A stretch of 64,000 bases of DNA from Trametopsis cervina (Eukaryota > Basidiomycota > Agaricomycetes > Polyporales > Irpicaceae). A program made the translations under genes and the position numbers. Below are positions 35,083 through 46,057 of this stretch, one piece after another. The stretch covers positions 1,132,805 through 1,196,804 of the forward strand of contig MU278354.1 in assembly GCA_022385755.1 (NCBI GenBank), in the 5' to 3' direction. How positions within the stretch are numbered: position 1 is the stretch's first letter; each line of letters starts with the position of its first letter. The notes beneath the pieces are model-generated. The model did not search any database. It was not told where the DNA came from and saw nothing but the letters and a program-made list of their open reading frames with translations.

Positions 35083-36195
35083 GGTGGTATAGAGGAACGT
35101 AAGTTTGTCGCGCTAACGTCGTTTGTGGGGTTATACTCATTGTACCGGAGGCACAGCCATGTGATTGTTTGGGGCAGCTAGCGACTGCCAGCCCTTCGAT
35201 GTCCGCATCCGACAAGATTGGGGTAGGGCAGAATGCTTGACTGCTCGCCACCGACAATATACTTATAACGAATCCATACAGCAGTGAAGGTTCGCAATTG
35301 GAGATAGCAACGGGCAGGTCAAGGGCCAGTTCTCCATCGAAGAACCTGATCACAAACTTTGTGGCGCTCACGTGGCGGTAGCATCACTTTCCAAAACGAG
35401 AATCCCCAACTTGCACGAACATCCAACTAATGTTGTCACACGCCCATGTCATTTAGTATGGACCTGATCATGCTGACCCTGACAATGGTGATGAAGACCG
35501 AGGGTCGCATTATAACCAAGGTACGTCCCAGCTTTCCGACTTAACATCGATTTTGAAACCGCAAATTCATTGTGATTTGGCAGAACTCTGGAGTCGCTAG
35601 GGCTCACTCCACAATCAATGAGTGCCAGCAGGACTTCCCTGTGTGTGTCCATATCACAAAATCACTCTTTTGCTAATATCACGCTACGCAGGCCACTTTT
35701 CTGCCCCCGGTCAGGACCTCCTTGGCATGTCGGCATACAATGGAGCCAACAACCAGGTCTACATTGTTCGTACGCAGGGGAATATGTCAACAAATCCACA
35801 TCTGTTGAGCAGTATTCTCCTCGTGACGGAGGTTTTGCCGCCACCGCCATGGCCCAAACCTCGCGTACGTCGGCTATAGCACCGGCATGCCTGTGGCCAC
35901 AACGCATACACCAACGCCCGACGTGAAACAGAAAAACAGAAAAGTGGCAAGGGCGCCTCCCAGCTGAATTTTGGTGGTGGCCCCTTTCGACAGTTAGCCG
36001 ACGATGGCCAGGGGCTTGTATGACAACGCTCACCCTCACGTGTCGAACGACGAACGACACGGCGAGGTGGTCGATGGCCTACTGCTCCTATAGATAAAAG
36101 GCGCAGGAAATCCCCCAGCACAGACATCGACATCCTTGTCCCCTCAATCCACATACACTCGAAACCTCGTTACTCCTCATACCAACCTCTTCAAG
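35083..36195. other. Intergenic region with a probable subtilase relic
   Basis: No intact gene. Contains the relic at 35620-35830. The segment before 36196 has an A/T-rich TAGATAAAAGG near 36090 and a C/A-rich leader, the probable promoter of the 117-aa gene. Confidence 0.45.
35620..35830 (+). pseudogene. Probable relic of an S8 subtilisin-like peptidase
   Basis: One plus-strand frame reads HFSAPGQDLLGMSAYNGANN and soon after TQGNMSTNPHLLS. This resembles the S8 segment DIFAPGQxxLSxxxGSNN followed by SGTSMSTPHVAG around the catalytic serine. The serine motif itself is degraded (TQGNMSTN in place of GTSMSTP). No other catalytic motif or start is visible nearby. Short and diverged, so it could be coincidence. 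Confidence 0.35.
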
Positions 36196-36663
36196 ATGTC
36201 TACTGGACGCGTCTCCCTTAATCTCCAAGTCTTCACTCCTGCTGGCGTGCTTGGAAAGCACAATTTCTATGTGAGTATCTACACTACTCGGATGCGGTGC
36301 GAAACTGAAAGAACTCACTCAGATTAATGAAGTGGTGTTGGGACGAGTGAACGGCGTCTGGAGGAGGGTCAAGATCATCAAATTTGAGGTTGAAAATATT
36401 TCTGTGCGTCTTATCCTTATTGCTTAGCATAGCATGTCGACCAACGCTTTGGTTTCCTTGTGTAGGGAGCCGACATAGTCCTCGGCGCATGGCAAGCTCC
36501 TGGCACTACCTTCACCACTACGAAGAGGTTCAGACCCACTACCGATCAGGACCTCTTGCCCGACAACGAGAGCAACAGGCTTGCTATCAAAACTTACAAG
36601 GAACCTATCATCGAGTCGAACATCCCTCAAGACGCTACTGTCATATACGAAGTGCCGATGTAA
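36196..36663 (+). CDS. Unrecognised 117-aa protein
   Basis: Three exons, 36196-36270, 36323-36403 and 36466-36663, joined at phase-0 boundaries with good GTGAGT/AG and GTGCGT/AG sites. The protein starts MSTGRVSLNLQVFTPAG, has no signal peptide and no membrane segment. It contains a mixed beta-like middle (VKIIKFEVENISGADIVLGAW) and ends DATVIYEVPM. I do not recognise a family. A C/A-rich leader and an A/T-rich box near 36090 support expression. It converges with the PARP gene, 207 bp between stops. Two short alternating hydrophobic stretches suggest a small beta-rich cytosolic protein; this is inference. Confidence 0.6.
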
Positions 36664-36870
36664 GAATCACTGGTGGCCAACATCAACATCTAATTTGTAT
36701 ACCGTCCATTCTGTATACTGTCGCTGTCAAAATCCTGTTTCCTTAGACGTGCTCTATATGTATAATAGATCAAATATAATCAGCACTAAATTATTGGAAG
36801 TACAACAGTATTATAAGTCAGGACAACTTTTACACAACAAAGATACCATCTAGATCGGTATAGGGTTTCG

Positions 36871-39692
36871 CTACATCTTCACCATGAGGAGATACCTGAG
36901 ACGTATTTGCGACACATCATACACGATGTACTGCGAAAATACAGTTAGTATTTCACCCGCGAGAACGACCTCTGCAAGATTGCGCACCTCATTGTAGAAC
37001 AGTGAGAACGCGCGCTGTTCCATGTCCCCCGGAGGACCTTTAGGCATATGCACGCCCTTCAACTCGTCGTTCTCTAGCGCAACGCCGGCATCTTGCCAGT
37101 CTCCCGGTTGACAACGACCGACACCCTTCGTGACCCTTTTACCAGCGGCCTTGCACCCTTGGCCAGCATTGTAATCGCTCTGCGTGAGCTCGTGGAATGG
37201 CTTCGCTGCGACCTCACAGAGCAGCAGAAGGGCTGTGCCTTGACTGAGATAGGAGTGGCAGTAGCCCGCGGACTGGAGACAAAATGTAAGTACTGCTGGA
37301 TATTTATAGGGAAATCATGGAATAACCTTGGTTACTATCTGAAAGAATGATATGGTAAGCATGAAGAATAATGCGCACGCAAAAAGGCACTCACATCGGC
37401 AAAATAAACGCCCTTTCCGAACATATACCCAGATACCGGAGCTAGAAATACCAGGTCATCAACTTTGTTGTTGAACAGTGCGTCGAAGACCCTTACCTTC
37501 TGGAGGAGCAATCCGAAGGCCTTGCTTCAAGATACCGGCAAAGTTGGTCGATCGCGATCCGTGCCAGAGTAAAAGGCGCTCCCCGTCAGCGAGCGTGTCG
37601 TTGCCTGCCTTGAGCCATGCATCCGTCTCCTCTTGCCTCTCAACCCGGAAAGCGTTAAGGACTTGGACTGTCATGTTATGGGTCTGGCCATGCGTCTCTT
37701 TGACGTATGCCCCCAGTCCGTCCCACTCTCGCGTGCCCTTCGAGACTGGCTCCATCGAAGACAATTGAAGCGAACGGAAGTTGGAGTCCATGGGGTTCAT
37801 CGGTTTGCCGTTCTCATCTTTGGCGATCGTGTCCGCAATGAGCTTGGAGGCGACTTCCTGTTAAACAGGAATATGAGTTTCCTATCACTGTGACACCAAA
37901 TAGCGCTTACCATGTCTCCAAGCGCGTCCACAAGATCGAGTTCCTAGAGAAATATTGGTATTCAGATCCCTCAACGCTACAATTCAATCACATACCCTTT
38001 TCAGAACCGTTATATCGTTGATGATAGTGGGTCGATTTCTTCCGAATGCGTGTGGTATGATCCTAAATACTTGTGTCAGAGGCATATTGCCCCCGTGGGA
38101 GTGCGATGTTCTTACGAGTAATAACGACCCGTGAGTGTTTGGACAGCAGCGTGGAACCCACCCAGCTCTGTTGCGGCAGCACAGTTTGGATCTGAGAGTA
38201 CTTCTGAGAGAGCCTACAATGCATTATGTGCGTTTAGGATAATCGGTAGGGCTGTCAGCACAAACCACGTACCTTGAGGGCAGCAAAGCCCTTCAGTATT
38301 GTTGATTTCGCAAGTTTACCTGTGATTCCACCATTCAGTACGCTCAGAAGCAGACACGTCGCATGAATTCACACCAAGAGGAAGCTTTCGTGCGTCGTAG
38401 TTCATAGATGACAAAGTAGCCTCTATCAAACTAGAAGTGTATATGAATACTTGTCGACTCGGGAGAAGCAGGAACTTGAAACGTACGAAGCTGAGAAGAT
38501 CAAGCGGCAAAGCATTTGCACCTCAGGATGGAGTAAGGAGTCTGGGATAGGCTCATCCTCTTCTTTCTCCTTTCCTTTGCCTTTAGCTGACGGCTCCTCG
38601 TCCTTGTCTTTATCGTCTTCGAATGAGCGCTCTAAATGATAATTCAGTGACGGTTGTGAGATGTGTTTGTGGTTTCGAGACGCACCAAGCCATGTGTATT
38701 TTCCCTTCCCAGCTACCATGCCGACTCTGTTTTCCCAGTTAGTTCCTGCTTTCGCTTTGAACTGTTTCTTGAATTCGTTGACCGCCACTGACGAAGCGAA
38801 AGGACCCTATGTCGCCGTGAGCGACGCGTTATGGGCTAATATGAAGTGGGTCATTCGACTTACCTTCGTTTGCTGCTGCCCATTCTCTCCAACTCGACCC
38901 CAGCGCGTGAAGAGAGAACAGGCGGCGTTGTTACCGACGGGATGCAGAAGTTGAATGACATAGAATCTTCACTCGTACTCGTTAGTTCAGAGGCAGAGTG
39001 AGAAGTTGGCAGAAGGTCACGCACTTGTTCGCATTCTTGCCGACGTCGGTTTGGTTGAGCATGGCGTCCCAGACACCCTCATCGTTGCCATAGACTTGAT
39101 GCGAAGCTATAACACCCAGGTATCAATACGAGTCTCGGAACATACTGCAGGGTAAGAATACATACACACAAGCCCGGAGCACGGATCGACGGGAGCAGCT
39201 CCTCGCTTTATAACGGTAACCTGGACGGAAATGAGCTTTCTGGGGGGAAGAAAGTCGCACGCAAGTGAAGTGCACCATCTTGGCATCTTCCTTCTCCTCT
39301 TCCTCTTCTTCCTCAGCTATAGTATCGTCCTTCTTCCTCTTGCTATTAGGAGCAGACTTGGCAGTTTCGTCATCACTGGCGTCGTCCCTTGCCCGCTTGC
39401 CCTTTCCTTTCGCTTTGGACGCGGGTTTCGCGGCTGCTGCTTTAGAGGCAGGAGCCTTCTTCGCCTTGGATGCAGGTGCTTTCTTTGCAGGGGCCGCATT
39501 CGCAGAGTCATCTGCAGCGTCGGCTGCTTGTGCGTCCGTCGCAGGGGCGTCTGGCACGCTCACGTCCTGCTGTGAGGCAGCAGCTGTGGCGTCAGCCTGA
39601 GCCTTCTGTCGCGCGCTGGAACGCGTAGCTTTTGGAGCAGCTGCAGCATCCGAGGCATCAGCAGCTACTGTGTTCTTCCTACGAGGGGGCAT
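36871..39692 (-). CDS. Poly(ADP-ribose) polymerase with WGR domain
   Basis: Intron-rich gene of roughly 650 aa. The N-terminus (MPPRRKNTVAADAS) is Ala/Lys-rich and histone H1-like, with an acidic run before the WGR domain (CSLFTRWGRVGENGQ). Then come the PARP helical regulatory domain (DLVDALGDMEVASKLI region) and the catalytic domain. The H-Y-E triad is present: His in LLWHGSRSTNFAGIL, Tyr in FGKGVYFAD and Glu in NEYIVYD close to the C-terminus. The enzyme adds ADP-ribose chains from NAD+ to proteins at DNA breaks, in the nucleus. There are no PARP1-type zinc fingers or BRCT domain, so the layout is PARP2-like. About a dozen exons; boundaries were checked only around motifs, so small exons could shift. 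A TATA box lies about 125 bp upstream. Confidence 0.92.
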
Positions 39693-40220
39693 GATGAGTG
39701 TTGAGCTGTAGATTGTATGTTAACGTGAACACCGGAGGGCTGCGGTGGTGGATTGTGGGGAGGCAACAAAAGATGGAGTAGGGGGTGAGAACTTATGGAG
39801 ACCACAACGGACGCCTCTTATATAGCTGTCGAGACGCTATCGCTGCCCACGACAAACTGGAACACGTGTAGAACGCGTCGCTCAGGTCTGGACGTCGGCA
39901 CGTCGGGCGCACGCCACACGGGGCGGGAAATTATCCATATTAGTACAAGGGCGCACACGCTTGATGGCTTGGCACTGCGCCGTGTTTCCATATATAGTAA
40001 GCATCGGCACCGCTACGGCGAAAATAGCCCCCGCTGACAACATCGAGTCACAATATTTGATGCGCATACCGCCCGACGTCTACACATGGTCATTCTGCAC
40101 AGCATAGAGCAGTACCTTCTCTACAACCAACAACTGACTCAGGGAGGCTATGATACTAACGGCCCATGCTCAACGTCTGTTCAGTCGCCGGACTGTTCTC
40201 AGGGACCACCAAGGAGGGTT
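39693..40220. other. Promoter side of PARP and 3' flank of the coiled-coil gene
   Basis: No gene recognised. Holds a TATA-like box at 39817-39825 for PARP and a second ATATATAG near 39990. Confidence 0.5.
39817..39825 (-). promoter_or_regulatory. TATA-like box of the PARP gene
   Basis: CTATATAAG on the minus strand, about 125 bp before the PARP ATG. Confidence 0.5.
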
Positions 40221-41744
40221 CTACAATAATAACCTTGATGAAGTGGCATCGCAGTATGAATCACGAGACGAACACTTACGTGCGGATGTGGTATCTGTAT
40301 CATGCCTCTTTAAACCAATGGTGGCGCCCAGTAAAGTGTTGTTATCACAAAACATCACAGCCTGATTCTCGAGCTGGTCGAGCCGTTCGCTAATGGACGG
40401 CTGAGAAGACTTGCAGTCCTCATCTGTAACATGTGCCACCATGACCTGCAACGCGGCGTTATTCGCAGCGTAGATATTGAAGTTATATTCCAATCCGGTA
40501 AGAGTGGACTTCGAAGCAGAAACGTTTTGGTTCTGTTCGGAAGCCTGGTCCTGTCCCAATTGATCGATCCGTTCGATTAGACGAGTATGGTCTTCAACCA
40601 AGTCTCTCAGAGTATCGCATAACGCCTCAACACGAACGACGTTCACCGAATCTTCGGAATCTTCCGACGCATTATGTGAAGGAGGGAGTGTACCTACGCC
40701 GGGTGGAGCCTCGGGCTCTTCCGTCGTTGTTTTACATTCGGTATCTGTCAAGAAAGGGAGTATGTTAGCATCCCTAGTACTGGTGAGATATAAGGAGTCT
40801 CGACGCACCTTTCCCATGGTCAACTGCAGGCTCTGGAGTCGGCTTGCTGGGAAGGTCGTTTCAGGATCACAACAACAAAGAGCACTCATGAATGGTATCA
40901 ACTTAGAAGTCTGCTTTGAGACGAAGTTCTTGGGTCCCTTCTTCTTGTTCTTATTTCCTCGTTTCGCAGTAGGGGGTTGCATAGGTAGAGGGCTCAGCTT
41001 CGAACCGTGCATAGAGTCTATTCGTTCCTTAGGTAGAGAGCTCAGCTTCGAACCGTGCATGGAGTCTATTCGTTCCTGCTTGAGTCTCATGCCCCCTTTC
41101 ACAAGCTCGTACTTCGCGTAAAGGGTCTTTAGTTCAGGCCGCTGGCACGGTAGTAGCAGCGTCGTGTCATTTGGCCCTCCTAACTTCATCGATGCGTACG
41201 CTGCAACAGGCTGCAACGCCAAACACGTTAGCTGTGAGCACCGACGCGTCCTGACTACAACAACTCACTATTGTAGCATCGACTTGGATCAGCCACTGCA
41301 TCTGTAAGTTGGAGTCAAGAGCCACGGCATCGATAGCACAGAGGTTCTGCAGCCTCTTGACTGCGTTGACATATTCTTGAGTTAATAGTGCGAGGTCTTC
41401 TAGGGTAATAGGAGTGTGCTGATTCATCTGCGCGAAAGACTGCTGACTGGCTGAAGCAACAGTGGCGGTCAAGCGAGCGCCAGTAGCCAAGATGCACGGA
41501 GCGCCCAATGATCTCAAGTTCTCCGTTAATTTCAACTCAGATCGCGTCTACTCCAAAGCTGGTACCAACCGGAACGATTGCCACCATAGAAGACAGGCGA
41601 TGGCTGCCTTTCAGTGCACACGTTGCCCAGGTTGATGTCGAGGTCATTAATTTTTGCGTTTATGATTAGGACTTGCTTGTGTTCTTCGAGAGATGCTGCG
41701 CATCCCTGTTCAGCTCGGATATGCCGCATTGATTTCCAGGTCAC
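40221..41744 (-). CDS. Unrecognised multi-exon protein with coiled coil, 5' end uncertain
   Basis: A spliced gene, but no family recognised. Visible coding: VLIINAKINDLDINLGN (exon near 41650); then LTENLRSLGAPCILATGARL to LIQVDATI (to about 41272); an intron of 58 nt; then PVAAYASMKLGG onward (from about 41213); a short intron near 40755-40810; and a last exon with coiled-coil-like ALCDTLRDLVEDHTRLIERI and SISERLDQLENQAV. A Lys-rich patch (KRGNKNKKKGPKN) may be a nuclear signal. A 48-bp tandem duplication doubles the peptide ERIDSMHGSKLS. Further 5' exons probably extend to about 42370: open pieces such as FIKLKIQRESAHLDRPVRL and ISRDPDEALNVDGSTENVF lie on this strand. The exact start is not fixed. 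Confidence 0.5.
40984..41079 (-). repeat. 48-bp coding tandem duplication
   Basis: Two adjacent 48-bp units (40984-41031, 41032-41079) differ at about four positions. Each encodes 16 residues containing ERIDSMHGSKLS, so the frame is kept. Confidence 0.9.
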
Positions 41745-42582
41745 ACCGACAGAGAATCAGGTCCTTGAAGCCTTGTCAAATGATATAATGGCACTTTTCT
41801 TGCAAACAAATCGCGTCACAACCGTCTCCGCGTGCGCACCCGCTCCCCGTGATTCCATACTAAGAATATGCAGGGTCAGTCGATCCTACATGCCTGGGGC
41901 CAGATTGGGTCGCAGGTGCTCTAGCCGCACTGGACGATCGAGATGCGCAGACTCTCTCTGGATCTTCAGCTTAATGAAGCGATCGGCGGCTCCTTTTACT
42001 TCCCTCCGTTCCTGCTTCGATCAGCGAAACACTGCACCGACGATGAAGTTTTGAAGGTAATGGTCTCCTAATGCTTCACCGTCGCTGCAAACTTTCGTGG
42101 AAGATGAGTGCAAGCGGTGAGTTGAATTTATCTGTATGTTCTGCAAATGTTTCAGGAAGGGACATACCTATGAACCTGCTCTTCAGATCGGACGACCCGC
42201 AAGATATGGCGAACGTGGCGGAAGATCTGGTACCGGTACCGGGACTTCAGTACCCCCTGACCGACCGGTGAACACGATCCTTCTCCGTTAAGGGGAAGAC
42301 ATTTTCTGTTGATCCGTCGACGTTGAGAGCTTCATCGGGGTCACGCGAGATAGTAAGTCCATCAGTTCGATTGGATACGAGGGAGGTAAGAATACATTTG
42401 CAAAACAAGGGATATGGTGGGACAGCGTTGTAAGAAGAAAGACGAAGATGAAAGAGATACAGGGCTAGGATAGGGATACAGCAGGGTAGATAGAGAAAGA
42501 CAGAGAGCAGAGATAAAGGAGGAGAAGAGAATTCCACAGGTACATGGAAGGCAGACGAGAGACAATGAACCACATACGACCG

Positions 42583-44241
42583 CTACGAGTCGTGAACGAA
42601 TTGGCTCTCTATTTGAGCCAAGCTTTTCTCGCGCCCGTCAGCGTCCACTCGCGGCGTCGCATCTATGTCTGCATCGCCCGTGGTCCAACTGTCCACAATA
42701 TTGTCGAGCGGCGAGTCGAGCCCAGCGAACTCGACGGAGTCGGGGTTGAAGTCGAGGGGGTAAAGCATCTCAACGTCGGTGGAGGGGATAGATGGCGGGG
42801 TGAGAGGGGCGGATAGAGAAGTTTCGGAACCACTGCCTGTCGAGTTCTCTGCGATGGGAGGATGCATGAGCGATGGGTATTGGATGTACGAAGGCGAAGA
42901 GTGAGGTCTGTGTGCGGGTTGGTCAGCATATGCCGGTGCGGGATATGTATGAGGCAGAACGTACCGGCTGGGTGTTGATTCGACGACTTCAACTCCCCGG
43001 GACGGGGAGTATACATGACCTAGGGAAGGAGAACGGCCGAGGTGTTGGTTGGAGAACGATTCCAGGAGGTACGAGGGGAGAGATGCACGACGGAAGGCGC
43101 TGATGTCGCTGGCGAATGTGTCGTCCTCCGGAACATACTGCTCAGGGAATTGGTCATAGAGGTTGGTACCAGAAAGATCAATGTGTGAAGGCCGAGCACG
43201 CTCTCTGTGCTCTTCCATAAATTGTAGGTTGCCCATAACAGGAGAGCCTGAGGCGGAGGACGAGCTGCTGCTCGGCTCAGCCTGGGGGTAAGAGAGATGG
43301 GCGGCGTCGATGTCAACGGTCAGCCGCTCGGCTGGCTTGAAGGAGGGGGAGATGCTGAGGCTCGTGATGTGTTCTTCCGGGCTCTCGGAGCCCGTCGACA
43401 CGAAGGACGAAGCCTCGGAGGCAGTGGACGCAATCGAAGCGATGGACTCCCTGCGAGAGGAACGTGCGCTGCTACTAGTACTGTTCTGTCCCAGCTTGCG
43501 CTTTATCTTGTTCGGGCCGCGCATCTTCCGCTCTGGGGCGTACTCGCACTTCAGGCCCCGAACTCGGCAACGCTCACAAACGGGATGTTCTCCGCTGCAC
43601 TGTAAATGTAAGGAGTGATCAGAGATACGTCCGTTAGATGTGATCGACAATATATGTACCTTTGCCTTTCTCCCTCTGCACTTCTCACAGGCCTGCGCGG
43701 TACGTATGCGGGGGTGCTCGGGTGCTATCTGGTAGATGCCTGTCGAGGGATCTAGAGAACCTGACATCGTCCATGGTGGCGGAGGGGCGGAGTGGTCGGA
43801 GATGGATGTGGTGGAGGCAGACATGCTGAGGTGCGAGGATGAGGGGACGAACATGGATGGCTGGGAGATAGACGAGGGCGGGTAAGATTGGGATTGTTGC
43901 GCAGAAGGCTCGGGGTAGAAGGCGCGGGGAGTCGCTTCTTGCCACACATTCGCGGAGAGCATGGGCCGGAAGGGCGTCGGGTGGTGCATGTCGCCGCTGT
44001 AGTGGCCTGCAGACGGCAGAGAGTTCATGTGGCTGAACGACGGGAAGCCGGGCTGCATGTCGTACGGCATCGAATGGGAAGCTGACATTGGAGCCAGCGG
44101 ATGGAGCAAGTGGTCGAGCATATACTGGTCCGCAAGGAACGAGGATGACTTGAGCTCGTAAGACATACCGACGTCGTACGATGCCGGATCGTGTTGTCGT
44201 GAATAAGCAGGGTCGTCGTAGGACATGTGCAGAGTGGACAT
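42583..44241 (-). CDS. Zn2Cys6 (fungal binuclear cluster) transcription factor
   Basis: A 513-aa protein in three exons: 44241-43660, 43599-42965 and 42907-42583. The DNA-binding cluster has the six cysteines at about 185, 188, 195, 202, 205 and 212 (ACEKCRGRKAK, CSGEHPVCERC, RGLKCEY), with the first intron splitting it at phase 0 between Lys194 and Cys195. It is followed by a basic linker (RKMRGPNKIKRKLG). Family members bind CGG half-sites in the nucleus. Here the cluster sits in the middle, after a Ser/Pro/Tyr/His-rich N-terminal region of about 180 residues, and there is no recognisable fungal-specific middle homology domain. The start is the first ATG of the open frame. Intron 2 (57 nt) has no stop and is a multiple of three. 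Targets are unknown. Confidence 0.93.
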   Translation of the reverse strand: MSTLHMSYDDPAYSRQHDPASYDVGMSYELKSSSFLADQYMLDHLLHPLAPMSASHSMPYDMQPGFPSFSHMNSLPSAGHYSGDMHHPTPFRPMLSANVWQEATPRAFYPEPSAQQSQSYPPSSISQPSMFVPSSSHLSMSASTTSISDHSAPPPPWTMSGSLDPSTGIYQIAPEHPRIRTAQACEKCRGRKAKVHILSITSNGRISDHSLHLQCSGEHPVCERCRVRGLKCEYAPERKMRGPNKIKRKLGQNSTSSSARSSRRESIASIASTASEASSFVSTGSESPEEHITSLSISPSFKPAERLTVDIDAAHLSYPQAEPSSSSSSASGSPVMGNLQFMEEHRERARPSHIDLSGTNLYDQFPEQYVPEDDTFASDISAFRRASLPSYLLESFSNQHLGRSPSLGHVYSPSRGVEVVESTPSRYVLPHTYPAPAYADQPAHRPHSSPSYIQYPSLMHPPIAENSTGSGSETSLSAPLTPPSIPSTDVEMLYPLDFNPDSVEFAGLDSPLDNIVDSWTTGDADIDATPRVDADGREKSLAQIESQFVHDS

Positions 44242-46057
44242 TCGGATGATTGGGTGATGAGGTGTAATGGGTAAGAAGAGGTGGAGAGGAACACAGGCAC
44301 GAGGGCGCACTTCTTATGCACGCCTGCGGTATCGGTAAGAAGCACGCACCTGGGACGGATGTCCGTATTTGGTGTGTTTACGTCGATCACATTGGCGGGG
44401 ATCCTGCGAGTGCCAAATCTTCACCCACCATGATTCTTTCGCCCTCAAAAATGTGGCGGGGGGTTCGTCGGAAAAGGGCAGGTAAATGCCAAGTAATCCA
44501 AGTAGAATTTTGTCACGCCTTTGAGTGCGCGACATCGTCCTCAAGTCGATCCCTACTGGAATGCATGGGTACTACCCAAGACACCGTAGACGAAAAAAAA
44601 TCCCTGAAGCATAAATGACTGTCTTTGAGCATGGATCCATTGGATTAGTTGTGAACGTGCATATACCTCAATAACATTACATAAAACGACGCCTCAAACC
44701 TCCTCTGACAGGAGCTGTGCGCGACGGCCAGCAAGTCGTCTCCCAGCGGCTACGTGGCTGGCCTCAGAGAAGCGACTGTCCATTAAGCGCCTGATGAACG
44801 GAAAGTCCAAATTAGGAAAGCTAGGTTCGCCACCCCGACATTGAGAGTCCGCGGAAGTCGCACTATCAAACCGCTCCCCCACCCTCATTCGCCCGGGATG
44901 CCCAGAGTTGGCAACCCACATCCACATCGAACTGCGTCGGTAAACTGGCGGTATGCTCGATGCGGCGGTGCGTGCGCGAAGGTCGCAACGTATGTGTTTT
45001 CGTCACCGACTGCATTCTCCTGCTCGTCATGCATGCTTATTTCGCCTGTTCACAGTAAGTGGCCCGCTGACTCCAATGCCTAGCTGTCTCGTGATCGACC
45101 GTCGGATGAATCTCCTTCGTTCTTGGCACGTTCCTTCGTGCGCCCGTCCACCGCACAGATGATCAGCTCCACAAAGTGCGGTACAACCATATATGGAACT
45201 CGAAAAACGTGAGCTGTTCTGCTTTGCGTAGTCTAGCCCTCCCCGAGCGGTCGCACTGGGCTAGAAGGGCGTCGCTGGTGCGACGGATCGCGGACAGGAC
45301 CTGGCCCGGTCGCGCGTGGTTTGGTCATTAATTGCGTCTGTGCCCAGCGACGGAGCCGAAGTTTATCTTCCAGTGGCCACTGTAGCCTCAGTCGACTTGG
45401 TCAAGACTTCGCTGCTCATTGTTGGAGATTGAGGGTCTTGCTTTACTTTCTGAATTTTTTTGACAACGATTTCTACGTACACTCTACAACCAATTCTAGC
45501 CAACGATCCACCCATCTCAGCGCATGCACCTCATCGCAACCCAACTTACGATTTCTCCACGACAACCCCTGTCACCGGCATATGATACCCAGACTGACCC
45601 GTTCCGACTTTCGGTTTAGTCGCGGAGCGGTTCGTCCAACTCCGTTCGATCGTCATTCACGTTTTCTGGACACATTACGCAGGACTCTGGACGCTGGGTG
45701 TAAAGTGGTCCCAGCGTCCGTGCCGCCGGTTCCCCTACATTGGCCATGACAGAACTCAGACTGCCAGCTTAAAGTGTCATAATTCGAGAGCGATACATCT
45801 ATAATACAGTACATTCATAACGCCTTAAAGTGTCTTGTATAAAATACATAGATAAACAAACTATTAACACTTCCCCTCATATGTTACACCCAACCAACCC
45901 TTAGGATCGCACACCCTTCAGTACACCCCGATCAGCGGAGTCAGTTCCTATGTTGCGTGTGGATGCCCGATCGCTGTACTCCACTCCCGTGCACGTGCAT
46001 AACTTAATCACCCAACCCCCGCACCGTACCATTACCGCCGCCGGTTCACTCGTTCGC
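44242..46057. other. Intergenic region between the Zn2Cys6 gene and the LPMO gene
   Basis: About 1.8 kb with no supportable gene. The first part is the promoter of the Zn2Cys6 gene, the last the LPMO 3' flank (AT-rich near 45780-45890). Frames at 44694-44927 and 45321-45749 lack motifs and splice structure. Confidence 0.45.

Noticed and set aside
44694..45749. Open frames between the Zn2Cys6 and LPMO genes
   Set aside because: No signal peptide, domain or splice sites that would join them into a gene.
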